From positions 108,848,469-108,912,468 of the forward strand of contig JAQMRL010000003.1 of the NCBI GenBank assembly GCA_035578175.1: a DNA stretch of 64,000 bases, in the 5' to 3' direction. Origin of the DNA: Catonia carolina (taxonomy: Eukaryota; Arthropoda; Insecta; Hemiptera; Achilidae). This document shows, piece after piece, positions 50,141 through 61,534 of the stretch (its first letter is position 1; each line of letters opens with the position of its first letter). The notes below the pieces were generated by a model. It was not told the DNA's origin. It did no database searches and saw only the letters and a list, made by a program, of their open reading frames with translations. Made by a program: the position numbers and the translations under genes.

Positions 50141-50289
50141 AGAGTGATGACAAAAAAAAACATTTTTACCACCACAACACTGGCTTGACCAAGGTTATTG
50201 TTTGTACATAAGATGGTGTATTGAAAAGTAATATCTCCATCGCTACGATTGTAAGTGTGGGCCAGAGAGTATCAAAAATGGTTAGTCAT

Positions 50290-50830
50290 GTACTGAAACT
50301 CTTTGTAAACAATTCAGCACACTGCGATTTATAACCGTAACCGACAAATTCCAAACCATGCCATTTCCGGAGAAAGTCATGTTTACCGTTACTCGAACTG
50401 TGATGGTATCGTTTACATGAAGTATTTGGAACTCGGCTTTATTGTCTACCCAAACAATATGTTAGGTCCCTGTCAAATGGGAAGCGACGGGTGCGTAGGG
50501 TTTGTCCAGACAAATCCCAATTCTGCATTATGACAACGCCTGTCCTCAAACAAGTCTAAAAACGGTTACGACGCTCGGGAAGCGTGGGTTTCAAGAGGTT
50601 TACCTCATCCACCTTACAGCCCAGATATTCACCCTGTGACTTTTCCTCTTTCTGAAGCTAAGGAACATCTCAAGGGCATGCGATTCTATTCGAAAGCAGT
50701 GGAGATAGTGGTGGTGAAAAAATGGTGTCGTACAAAAACTTTCGACTTCTTCCGTGACAGACTTTTCCAAAGCGTAGTACGTTGGCATTCCCAAAACGGG
50801 CAGGTGGAGTGTTATTTTAATTGCACTTTA
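50290..50830 (+). pseudogene. mariner-type transposase relic
   Basis: YDNACPQTS (about 50530) matches the mariner DNA(R)PH-type second catalytic block, followed after a frameshift by HPPYSPD (about 50605), the classic mariner signature. The C-terminal WHSQNGQVE region lies near 50780. Dead. Confidence 0.75.
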
Positions 50831-50844
50831 TCTTTTTGGTCCAG

Positions 50845-51170
50845 GGCTAAAAAAAATATTTCTGTTTCTTATCACATAGTCAGCCACTTATATGACTGAA
50901 CTATTTAAGAACAGAAGAGGTAGAGGTGTAAAAGACACTATCCAGAGTTATCTCCTCTGAGAGTAATGAATTTCACAATGCAGCCAGACCCTGTGGTGAA
51001 AGAAGTGAAGGTGTCATTTGCAGGGTGGAAAGTGAGTTCTTTTCGGGCCTGGCATACTGATAAGCATACTCTTTCAACTCAGAGAGGAAGACATTTGTAA
51101 ACTATCTTACTTCTCGTTTTTACTTATGAAAACCTCTAGAGGTTCAAACCAGCCTCGGCTATTGACCTAA
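50845..51170 (-). repeat. R1 repeat, inverted copy
   Basis: Reverse-complement copy adjoining the mariner relic; includes the conserved CCACAGGGTCTGGCTG-type block. Confidence 0.65.
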
Positions 51171-51852
51171 ATAAAATATAAAATAATAGTACGTTGGCGT
51201 AAAAGTGTGGCTGTTAACGGCAATTTTGTAGAAAAGTGATTATATTTGTGAAAAGAATCAGTGTAATCATTTTACACTAACATGTAAACAATATTTCCAT
51301 TACTAGTACAGTTATAGCGAAGGAGCAAATACCTTTCAATACACCTTCGTAAGGAAAACAAGACCCCAGTTTAGTACATAAAATCATACTGATTTTGCCG
51401 TGAATTCAAATAAGACATGTGCGTTAATTCAGAATGTGTTCTTTTCAAATCATTTTTCATTACAAAGTCAATAAACTTGCTTCTTTCACTGTGAGCCCTA
51501 GACATTTATGACATGCACAATCCGGAGGACCTGGGGATTTTTGAGTTTTTGAAAAAAAATTATCATGCATTTCATTGTTTTTGTAGGTTCATGTTATATG
51601 TATTATTTAAAAGAGAATTAAACAAGATTTTTTTATTATAAATTTTAAATTAGTTATTTATAGTACATAAAATGTTATGAACTCTTAATAGTGAAGAGGA
51701 AATTTTTATGAAAAAATGTTTTTTACATGATACACGTTCAAACATAACTGCCTTTAGTGTTGGAAATAAAGCCATGAAGTGTATGATAATTCTACAGCAT
51801 TATAAAGAATGAATTAATAAAGTTCATAATTATATATTACAAGACAAATTTA

Positions 51853-53188
51853 TTGTACTTACCAAAAATATTTCCTGGTTCTAAAACCAAGTATATTTAC
51901 TCAAACAATTTGTTGCACTTTATTTATAGGTCTAAGCAGTACATGATGGATGGTACAGAATATGATTATATCATAAAATACATTACACACTATTTGGGTC
52001 AAAATTTTGAAAGTGACACTTTGATGTCTCGTAGAAAAAACAACAAAAATTACAAGGAAAAGCAGTTTCTTTCGTGGTAATAAAACTAATATTTACTTAG
52101 TCTTTATTTCTTAACCTCCTGTAAAATAAAAAAAATTTAAGAAGAAAATCTTGCAAAATATGAATGGAGTATCAGTATTGTGGCATGTCCCGACACCGTG
52201 CATTTCACTTTCATATTAATAATTTTTATTACCTAAAATAATTTTTAAACTTTTTAATTTATATCTACTTTCCTGAACACTTATTTAATTTTTATATTAT
52301 AAAAAAATTAAGATTAAAACTAAAATATTTGATTTTTTTGCGTTTTAACTATGTTTTAAAAGTTGTGCAGTCCGTACCATGGGGTTATGAAAAAATTGAA
52401 TTGTACGCTTATCGATCAACTGGCAAACCGTTCTGTGCAATGATTCTCGTCTTTTTTAATGTCTGAGTTCAGTAAGCCATTTTGTTTAATAGCAGTTCGT
52501 GTTTATATTGATATTTTATAACGATTTTGCGTTTGAAGCACGCCATAAACCTTTGCTTTCGTCAGTACCGTGTGCCTTTTAACTTTGCTATCAGGTTTAT
52601 TAAATTTATATTACTTTTGTTGTATTAAGTATTATGAGAATATTGATCTGTAGTTCACTTACTAACTGACTATTTTAACAGTAAGAGCTGTAAGTACAAT
52701 TTTATAACCTGAAAATGTCAGTACCGTGGGTGTCAGTCCCATGGAAATCACATGGCACGGTCCTGACCAATAAGCCACGGTACGGACATAATGTTGTTTG
52801 GGTCAGAAGTACTGTCGCTGAAGTAAAAAAAATATTATTTTTTGCACAATTTCCTTGTTCTGTGCCCTAGTAATCTATATTAACAAATATAATGTTAACA
52901 AAAAACAATAAAAATAGTACGTTAGTTGTTGGATTTTTAATATTAAAAACGGTTTAAACTATGTTCATGAAATTTTATAGTTTTATGTTTTAGGGTGTGA
53001 GCAAGTGTGTAGGGTATGAGCACTGGACAGGAAACAAATGGAATCTTCAGATTATTATTGTATTCCAATTAACTGCCAACATGGCAAAGAAGAAGAAGTT
53101 CTGCGATGAAGAAAAATTAAGGAAGAAGAGGGAGCAAGAAAGATTGAGTAAAAAGAAGATTTGGGGTGACCCTGCTAACAAACAATAA
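51853..53188 (+). other. Possible remnant of another transposon: short ORFs and repeated motifs
   Basis: Two short open frames lie here (51853-52080, 75 codons; 52997-53188, 63 codons). The latter encodes MAKKKKFCDEEKLRKKREQER, a highly basic stretch. Between them a GTCAGTACCGTG-like motif recurs at about 52193, 52373, 52562, 52718 and, inverted, near 52755 and 52782. This pattern resembles subterminal binding sites of DNA transposons such as S1. No TIR pair was found. Function unknown. Confidence 0.35.
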
Positions 53189-53572
53189 CAGAAGATAAAG
53201 GCCCATTAAAAATATTTAAAACAAGAAAAAACGTAAATCTATTGGTGAAATGTCCGATCGGGACGTAACGTTACAAAAAAATCTGGTTTGAAACACTCAC
53301 ACAACTTTCTCTTTCCAATGCAAATAATAATTAATATAACCTAACATTAAAAAATAAACAAAAAACTAACCGCAAAAACCATTTTTTTTAACGTTAATTT
53401 TATTTAGAAACTATACAGTACAGTATAACCATCCAAAAGCTTAACTAAATTTTGAAAAAAAAAACAAATAACTTGATAAATAAACAGAAATATTTTTTAA
53501 AGAATACATCCCAGTGGATAATTCAAAAGTATAGTGGATTTCAAAAAATAAATTAATAAAAATATAGAACAC

Positions 53573-56258
53573 TTAGATCAATAGATCTCTACTCCATTTT
53601 CTTCGTAGGCGTCGGTGTGGTAAGTTTCGTCTTGACATTTGCTGTATTAAGGGATTGATGTGATCTGTTAATTTCCTGTTAAATTTGGAATATTTTATTT
53701 TAGCAGTTTCTGTTACAAAAGGGATTTTCAAATCGGATTGCAATGTTAAATTTGTTACGTAATATGGGGCGTTCGTTATCATCCGAAGTATTTTTGACTG
53801 ATGAGTTTGAATTTTTTGAATGTGAGTTTTCTTTGCGGTCCCAAAAATTTCAATACCGTAATTCCATATCGGTCGTAAATAGGCTTTGTATGTTAATAAT
53901 TTAAATTTTAATAATAGAGTTGATTTTCTGTTGATGAATTTTTAAAGTAATTTTGTACGGTTATTTAGTTGCGAACGTTTTGTTTTGATATGATATCCCC
54001 AAGTCAGTCTACGGTCTAAATGGAGGCCCAGATATCGAACCTTATTTTCTTGCGGTATCTCATTGTTATCCAGGTAAACAGTTGGACAAGTTCTTCTTAA
54101 AGTAAGAGTTACTTGCACAGATTTCAGCGGGTTAACTTTCATTCTCCAGTTTTTGAGCCATGTAGATACCTCATACAAGTGATTTTGGATGTTCATCGAA
54201 GTTTCTTCTGGAGATTCACTGCTGCATAACAGAACGGTATCATCTGCGTACGCTGCTACTGTCGTGAAGTCATTTTCCGGGAAGTCAGACGTAAATATGG
54301 AGTACAAAGCAGGAGATAATATGGACCCTTGAGGAACTCCTGCTTCGATATGCCAGATATTAGAATATTCCAAACCTTGGCGCACAACAAAATATCTATC
54401 CTCTAAAAATGATCTCAGAATTCCATAATATGTATCAGAAAATAGATTTTAATTTATACAAAAGCCCGGGATGCCAAACCTTATCGAACGCCGAACTAAT
54501 ACCCAGAAATACAGCCGATGTGTATAATTTTTGTTCTAACCCTACAGAAATTAAATCAACCACTCTGTGCAGCTGATGAGTTGTTGAATGCTGCTTTCTG
54601 AATCCAAACTGATAATTTGGAGTTGTAGCTTCAATTATCGGCGAAAGTCGATCTAACAAAATTCGTTCAAAAAGTTTAGACACGACTGAAAGAAGGCTAA
54701 TGGGCCGGTAAGAGCTTACACAGTGAGATGGTTTTTCCGGCTTCTGAAATAAAATAATAGTTGACAATTTCCATTGTAAAGGAAAATGCGCAGTTCTGAG
54801 AATAGCATTAAATTTGTTTCGTATAAAAATGATCCCTCTTTCTGGTAACTCCTTTAATATCTCTGCAGTTATCAAATCCAGACCTGGTGACTTGTGCAAT
54901 GGAAGACGTTTAATAATATTCTTGACCTCGTTTAAACTCACAGGTTTAGGCGGCAACGATAGCGTAGTTGGGCACGTTACGAATTCCTGTACATCCCTGT
55001 CAAACTCAATGTCTCCTGTTTGCACATGAGGTTTAAATACGTTGCTGAGATGTTCTCCAAATAAATCAGCTTTTTCTTGGTCAGACTTGGCCCAGGTTTG
55101 GTTCTCACGCCGAAGAGGAGTCGAAACTGGAACTTGCTTTAGAAGTCGCTTTGTTGCTCTCCATAACGAGCCATCTTCTGTGTCCAGGGAATTCAAGCGG
55201 CTTTCAAAGCGGTCGAGTTTAACTGCCCAGATTTCCTTTTTAAGTCTGTTGGATAGCCGATTGACAGTAGATTTATCGTCCGGAAGTCTTGTACGATGCC
55301 ATCGACGATGTGCTACCCGTTTTTGAGTAATTAATTCCCGTATGGATCTGGGATAATGAGGTCTATTGCGTTCATTTTTTGAAACAGTTATTGCAGAATC
55401 CCATGCAGCAGATTGAATGATAGAGGTAAAATCGTCTATGGCGCATTCTAAATCGTGAGCAGTTTTTAAAGGGACGTGAACATTTAAATTGTTATTTACA
55501 AGATTTTGAAATTTGACCCAATCCATCTTACCGGTTGGCGTTAGCGATGGTAGTTGCTGTTTATAAAGAGGAGTAGCACTTATAGTTAACAGTACCGGAG
55601 AATGGTCGGATCTAAAATCGTCTAAATTTTCAACCGCATGGTGAAATCGACTTATACCTCGTGTTATAAATATATCTAGTATATCAGGTAGCTTTGTGAC
55701 GGCAGAAGGCCAATATGTCGGCATCCTGGGCGTTATTACTTCAAATCGATTGTAGTCAATTACATTTAGCAGTTGCCTGCCTCGTGGTGTATTGACTCTA
55801 CATCCCCACTGAGTGTTCTTCGCAGTATAATCACCACCTGCAATAAATGCTGGTCCCAACTCATCGAAAAAATTTTGAAAGTCCTCCTCAGTTACTCGAA
55901 ATCGTGGCGGACAATAAACTGATGTTACATTAAATTTTAACTGGTTTAGGTATAAAGAAAGTACAGTTGCCTGAAGAAAATTTGTTGGAGGTTTAGTGGA
56001 AAGGAAGTCATGTTTTAAAGTCGCCTTGATGATAATTGCCGTGCCCCCTTGGCTCCGGTCGGCCGGGTGATCAGTCCGGTAAACGATGTAACCGGGAACG
56101 TAAAAACGAGAACGTGAAGTCAAGTGAGATTCCGAAATGAGGGCGATGTCTATTCTTTTCTCATGTAGCACATATTCTAGCTCATTGAAATGTTGTGAAA
56201 TACCATTAGCATTCCACAACAAGACGACAAGGGAATTAGATGTCATATTATTTGGCAT
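53573..56258 (-). pseudogene. LINE ORF2: endonuclease and reverse transcriptase, frameshifted
   Basis: The first piece (56258-54435, 607 aa) holds an APE-like endonuclease (NANGI start, ESHL, a GDYTAKN variant of GDFNAKH, and SDHSPVLL). The start of the RT follows, with SYRPISLLSVVSKLFERIL and FGFRKQHST. A one-base frameshift near 54440 leads to the second piece (54385-53942), which has the YADDTVLL catalytic box. Another shift near 53945 leads to the last piece (ending 53573). RT motif A reads VFLGISSAFDKVWH where the family has FLD, so one catalytic Asp is lost. Reverse transcriptase activity is not expected. Jockey clade is inferred from ORF1/ORF2 layout and motifs. Confidence 0.9.
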
Positions 56259-57558
56259 TATTTTTAGACATTAAGGCTTGTATAAGTTGAGTCATCAACG
56301 AAATCATTGGAAACAATAGAGTTTTCATTTCCGACAAAAAAGTATTAATTTGACTTGACGGCCCCAACGCAGCATTATATTCCGCAATTTGGGCAGATGA
56401 AAATATGGAAGGTGAATGTACCTGTAATAATGGAGTTTGTCCTCCTTGAATTTTATTTCCGGTGGATTTTGAAGGCAACGGTGGAAAAGATGAAGAATTA
56501 ATGTCAGGTACTGGGTGCCTTTGATTTTTTGAATTTTCACTTGTTTTATGAAGGGGTGCCCGACGTTTCTGGATTTCCTTGTATATAGCACACCCTTTGT
56601 AGTTAGCCGGGTGAGACTGGGAACAGAGCGCACACGTGGCTGGCGTATCACGTGGTTTGGTACAACTGGAAGACTTATGATCCCCTGCACAACGCACGCA
56701 TTTAGGAGCGTGATTACAATAACGTCTTGTATGTGAATATTGCTGGCACCTTAGACATTGAACTATATGGCGTTTTGGACGCGGCGGCTCAACTTTTATT
56801 TTAGAAAAAAATAAAGACGTTACATCAAATATTTGTTGATTATTTTCTGCCTTCTCTAGGTCTACAAACAACAGCGGCAAATACTGTTTTGTGCGATGGG
56901 ACATAACATTCGATACACTGCGTACTGTATGACCTTTCTCCTTCAGTTCTGAAATTATCAGGCTATGATCCATCGACTGGTGCAACCCACGTATGACTAC
57001 ACTGAATGGTTTATCTTCAGAAAGCTGATAGCAGTGAAAGTCAGCATTATTTTCTCTCAAATATTTGACACACTTTCTGTAATCATCACCATTGGAAAGG
57101 TAAATAGTGATACCTTGAGTTGTCGAAGAACATTTGAAACTGTCTCCGACTAACAGCTGTTTTAAAATGTTGCATAACGGAACGTAATTTACGTTTGACT
57201 TTAAGAAAATCGGCGGGGGCCGTTGAATGTTCAACTTAGTTTTATCGCTTTCTGAGTTGTCGTTCGAAATAACAGAAAGTAAGGAATATTTATTACTGAC
57301 AGGAGTTTTGTTTTCATATAAAATTGAATTTTTCGACCGTGGATCATTCGGATGTATTTTTTTAATAGCATTTTCATCAATAGAAACGTCAGTAATTTTA
57401 CGTTTGTTTATTACTTGCCTCCATTCCGTGTTATTGGAACCGTAATTATCTGAATTACTATTTTTGGTTACGTTATCCAAACTCAAACTAGTTTGGATAG
57501 TTTGGACAGTCTCCATAGTAGGACAAGGGCCGTAACCAACGTTGTTACTCGGTTGCAT
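56248..57558 (-). CDS. LINE ORF1: Gag-like nucleic-acid-binding protein with CCHC knuckles
   Basis: This 436-aa open frame is apparently intact. The N-terminal half is polar and Asn/Ser-rich. It is followed by a region typical of Jockey ORF1 before three zinc knuckles: CLRCQQYSHTRRYC (C-x2-C-x4-H-x4-C), CVRCAGDHKSSSC, and CALCSQSHPANYKGC. Such proteins coat LINE RNA. Its stop overlaps the ORF2 start by 11 bp (ATGCCAAATAA), suggesting reinitiation or coupled translation. Confidence 0.9.
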   Translation of the reverse strand: MQPSNNVGYGPCPTMETVQTIQTSLSLDNVTKNSNSDNYGSNNTEWRQVINKRKITDVSIDENAIKKIHPNDPRSKNSILYENKTPVSNKYSLLSVISNDNSESDKTKLNIQRPPPIFLKSNVNYVPLCNILKQLLVGDSFKCSSTTQGITIYLSNGDDYRKCVKYLRENNADFHCYQLSEDKPFSVVIRGLHQSMDHSLIISELKEKGHTVRSVSNVMSHRTKQYLPLLFVDLEKAENNQQIFDVTSLFFSKIKVEPPRPKRHIVQCLRCQQYSHTRRYCNHAPKCVRCAGDHKSSSCTKPRDTPATCALCSQSHPANYKGCAIYKEIQKRRAPLHKTSENSKNQRHPVPDINSSSFPPLPSKSTGNKIQGGQTPLLQVHSPSIFSSAQIAEYNAALGPSSQINTFLSEMKTLLFPMISLMTQLIQALMSKNNAK

Positions 57559-58274
57559 AGCAACCTAACCTTAAACGAACAAATTTATGGTGTTCGTTGT
57601 AATTTTCTTGGAACAGTTTTCAATATAAAGTAAATTAATTCTGTAAAACACTTACAATGAAACTGAAGACCAAACGATATTATTTTTACGAAAATGTTCA
57701 ATAATTCAGTACATTTAACATAAAAAATGACCAGCACAAAAAAATAACAAACATCCGCTGTAGTCATCAACTCAATCCGCAAAAACCATAACCCAATTTT
57801 AATCATATAATAATGAAAGACGCAAAATCTTAAAAAAAACTTTTTTACTTGAAAACAGCCTTACCAAGAATTTCAGCAAAAATGGTACCTACCTTATCTT
57901 GTAGAGCATAAAAAATTAAGTAAATGAGGCGATTTAAAAAAAATATCGTATGACCAGTTTTTGAGAAATTCGCAAAAAAGTGAAAAATTACACCAGTAAC
58001 CTACTACTTACGGTTGACCGATTTTGATGAAAATGTTCTTGTCGGGTCCGGTAGTGGTATGTATCTTAAGTTTCAAGTTTCAAGTTCGTACACTAATTCG
58101 TTCTTGAGATGTTTTTTAAACACACATACACAGACACACAGACCAATCGCTAAAACCATGATTTTGGGATCAGGGGGTCTGAAAACGTGTAGATCCGGTG
58201 AAAACCCGATTTCCAAAAATCGACATGAAAACAATACTGTCCTTCCTATACATTTATATAGGCAAGAGAAAGTA

Positions 58275-59300
58275 AAAATTAAAGGAACAAAAAAGGTTGT
58301 CCAGATTAAGGATGAAGAATGTGGAAAAGGAGAAGAAATTGTTAACAGATAATGGTCTTCAAAATTCCGATGACGAACCTAAAAATCTTCAACATGTATC
58401 AGACAGAAAACGTCGTAAGAGAAATAAAACTAAGCGGTATAAAGATTAACAATCTCTAATAAATGAAAATAAATCGTAATAGAAACTGTTAGAAAATACA
58501 ATAAGCGTTGTCACCGTCAGAAAAAAAGGAAAATACGCAGAGGGAAGTGATGAAACCGCAACGCCAAGAACAAGAGTGAAAAAACACTGAAGATAAGCTA
58601 AATTTCACAAAAGTATTTCGAATGTGGTTAAAAGACTGTTATTTGAGGAAGTTGTCAAGGATCACGTGAGAGATACCTAATTCCAGAAGAGGACATTTCT
58701 AAATTTGATGAAGAAATTCAAAAGGGTAAGATTTTACTATTTAAAGGAAATTTAGAAGTACACCAGGTGCTAGTAAGACCAGAAATTCAAATAATATGGT
58801 TTCAGAGTATGTCTTATTTTGACCCAGAGTGCAACGATAATGTTCCCACTACGGCCTAAGTAAAATCGCTTTCGTTGAAGATGATGATTCAGATATTTCA
58901 TATGAGGAACTTGGGCCATTACCCAGTACTTCTGATGGTAGTAGAAGATTACAATTCAGCGATGCGTTTAGTGACAGTGAAGAAGTTATGAAAAAAGACG
59001 CAGGTAAAAAAATTGGAAAATCATGAATTGTCTTTACTTATACTTTGCTGGGTTGTACATTCTTGTGATTGGAGAAAAAGAAGTAGGCTCACAAAATCTA
59101 GGAAAGTGCCAACGTATTCCCATTGTTAAATCAGTAAATGTGGAAGATGTGAAAGTGACTTTCCTTAAAAAAATGTTGACAACTTTACAGCAGATGACTT
59201 CTCTTACAGAGAAAATGAACTATTTATAAAAAAACACAAATTCTTTAGATACTTCCGCAACCGAAAATAGTCATCCTCTGTAAGAAAATTTTCTATTTAA
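58275..59300 (+). pseudogene. Second copy of the transposase-like relic
   Basis: Same content as 5930-6950 with scattered substitutions. A frame from 59023 to 59229 retains the 68-codon C-terminal piece. Confidence 0.4.
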
Positions 59301-59555
59301 CATTTCAAGAGGAAACTTACCGTGATCATGTAACTTTAAGTAAAATCTACGCCTAAAAGTGTACATGAGACATTTGTTATATGAAAATTAAAACTTTAGT
59401 TTCTAATGCGATTATTTAAAAACATTTCAATTTTTTGGTATCAGTTTAAATGAAAATAATTATTAAAATAGAAGAATTTAAAAATCGAAATTAGTTTCTA
59501 GTTAGTTTAAAAATCAGAATTAGTTCATAATTTTTTAACAATTTGTTTCGTTTTA

Positions 59556-60784
59556 GATATGGCAATTTCTTGGGAACTCATTCTATAGCTAAACATAAGA
59601 AAAAAAGTTCGTATGAACATATGCCTGAAAACGCTTACTTAGCGATTTACGGCTAGTGAAAAATTTCACCTAGAACCTGTACCCTCGGTGAAGTAAGGCC
59701 GTATAAAAATAATAAACGTAGTTACAAAGTTACAAACACAATTGTTTCTTATGTTTCTTAATTTGTAAAATTAAATAAAATTGGTTCCAGAGCTGTAGAT
59801 GCAATAGGACAACTTTTAGAGATATCTTACATAAAACACAAGAATTGGTGCAAAGAAATAACACATTTTTGTGTTTAACGTAAGATTACTTCCATAAATG
59901 GTAAATAAAGGTGTATTTTTACTAAAAAAAATTTGTAGAAAATTTAATTCTGAAAAGATTCATGTGAATTACTCAGAAAAAAAATCTGGTGTGAAACACT
60001 CACACAACTTTCTCTTGCCAGTGCAAATAATTAACAATAAACCTAACATTAGTAATAAAACATAAGAAATAAACAAAAAACTAACCTCAACAAACATAAC
60101 CTAATTTTAATCATGAGTGAAAGACGCAAAATGAAAATCAACCTCAGTTTGGCTTAGAAATACGGAAAATCTCTCTTTCTCTCTAAACTAGGCTCTGTAG
60201 AGAAAAATGCTTTAAATAAAAGTTGTAGATCTTTTAATTTTCTATAAATTTAATTATATACACTTTTGTCGTAAAATGCATACTAAGGCCGAAATGTTAA
60301 AAAAGTCGATTTTTCTCACGTTTTCGTGAGAAAAAAAACAGAAAATCGCAAATTACCGCTAAACTAAGCGTTATACAAAAAATTGTTTGAAATAAAAGTT
60401 GTAGGTTTTTAAATTTTCTACAACTTTTATTATATAAGTTTTTGCGCTAAAATTTATATTAAAGCCGTAATCTTAAAAAAACAACGTTTTTACGTGAAAA
60501 CAGCCTCACCGAGAATTTCAGCAAACATGGCGCCTACCCTATCTTGTAGAAAATAAAAAATTGAGTAAAATAGGCGATTTTAAAAAAAATCGTAGGACCA
60601 GTTTTTGAGAAAATCGCAAAAAACTGAAAAATTATACGAATAAACTACTACTTCCGGTCGACCGATTTTGATGAAAATGTTCATGTCGCGTTCGGTAGTG
60701 GTATGTAACTTAAGTTTCAAGTTTCAAGTTCGTACGACGTTCCGTTCTTGAGATATTCTGTTCACACACAGACACACAGACACA

Positions 60785-60829
<45 letters not shown>

Positions 60830-61534
60830 ACACACAGACCAAACGCTAAAAACATGTTTTTTGGGTTCAGGGGGTCTGAAAACGTATAGATCCGGTGAAA
60901 ACTCGATTTCGAAAAATCGACATGAAAACAATACTTTCCTTCCTATATATTCATATCTAGGCAAGAAAAAGTAAAAATGAATCATTTATCAGCTGTTACT
61001 CCCAACCTAAAGTATATTAGTTAATATTTTTTGCAGTTAAGAGTGTGCGTTTTATGTGCGTCTGTTTTGATTTTAAATAAAGCGAAATTTCAATATCTAT
61101 TACTCAGTTTCTCCTGAGTAATTTTCATGAATCTCTTCAAAATTATATTTTTTACAAATTTATTTAAGAAAAAATACACCTTTATATAACTTTTATGGAA
61201 GTAATCTTAACGTTAAACACAAAAATATATTGTTTCTTTGCACCAATTCTTGTGTTTTATGTAAGATATCTCTGAAAGTATTACATTTACACCTCTGGAA
61301 CCGTTTTTATTCAATTTTTCAGATTAAAACATTATAAGAAAAAAAAGTATTTGTATCTTTGTAAGTACTTTTTACATTTTTATACGGCCTTACTTCACTG
61401 AGGGTACAGAGTTCTAGGTGAAATTTTTCACTAGCCGTAACTCGCTAAGTAAGCGTTTTCAGGCATTTATGTTCATATGTACTTTTTTCCTTATTTTTAG
61501 CTATAGAATGAGATCCCAAGAGATTGCTGTATAG
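59556..61534. repeat. Fold-back element with approximately 400-bp inverted arms (copy 2)
   Basis: The same element as at 7208-11030, here without S1 in the left arm but with a DINE-like element (59985-60973) inserted at the inner end of the left arm. Right arm about 61100-61534. Confidence 0.75.
59985..60973 (+). mobile_element. DINE-1/Helentron-like element, most complete copy
   Basis: This 989-bp non-coding element is present only in copy 2 of the duplication; the empty site is at about 10467-10475. It starts TCTGGTGTGAAACACTCACAC, has the 13-bp inner repeat ACTTTCTCTTGCC about 22 bp in, and ends GGCAAGAAAAAGTA, a near-complement of it. A variable CA repeat (60763-60835) sits between conserved blocks. 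These are DINE-1/HINE traits: a TC start, asymmetric subterminal repeat and central microsatellite. A MITE with short TIRs is the alternative. Confidence 0.75.

Larger units (their letters stand above)
53383..57776 (-). mobile_element. Full-length Jockey-clade LINE nested in a DINE-like repeat
   Basis: This is a 4.4-kb non-LTR retrotransposon with a 5' leader (57776-57559), ORF1, ORF2 and a short 3' UTR. It has an AATAAA (complement of 53399-53404) and a terminal run of eight As. It is flanked by a 12-13 bp TSD, CCGCAAAAACCA(T), at 53370-53382 and 57777-57789. The host sequence on both sides is a DINE-like repeat that reads through when the LINE is removed, matching 60070-60120. Full length and a clean TSD imply a fairly young insertion, yet ORF2 is disabled. 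Confidence 0.92.
53282..58274 (+). mobile_element. DINE-1/Helentron-like element split by the Jockey LINE
   Basis: The left part is 53282-53382 and the right part is 57777-58274. It starts TCTGGTTTGAAACACTCACAC, then ACTTTCTCTT, and ends GGCAAGAGAAAGTA. The short inverted match lies just inside the left end (asymmetric). A CA-rich microsatellite sits in the middle of the right part. Non-coding and non-autonomous. Confidence 0.75.

Noticed and set aside
60710..60985. 91-codon frame through a CA repeat
   Set aside because: Low-complexity translation of the microsatellite within a DINE-like element; similar frames at 1938, 2036, 41779 and 42601 are dismissed for the same reason.
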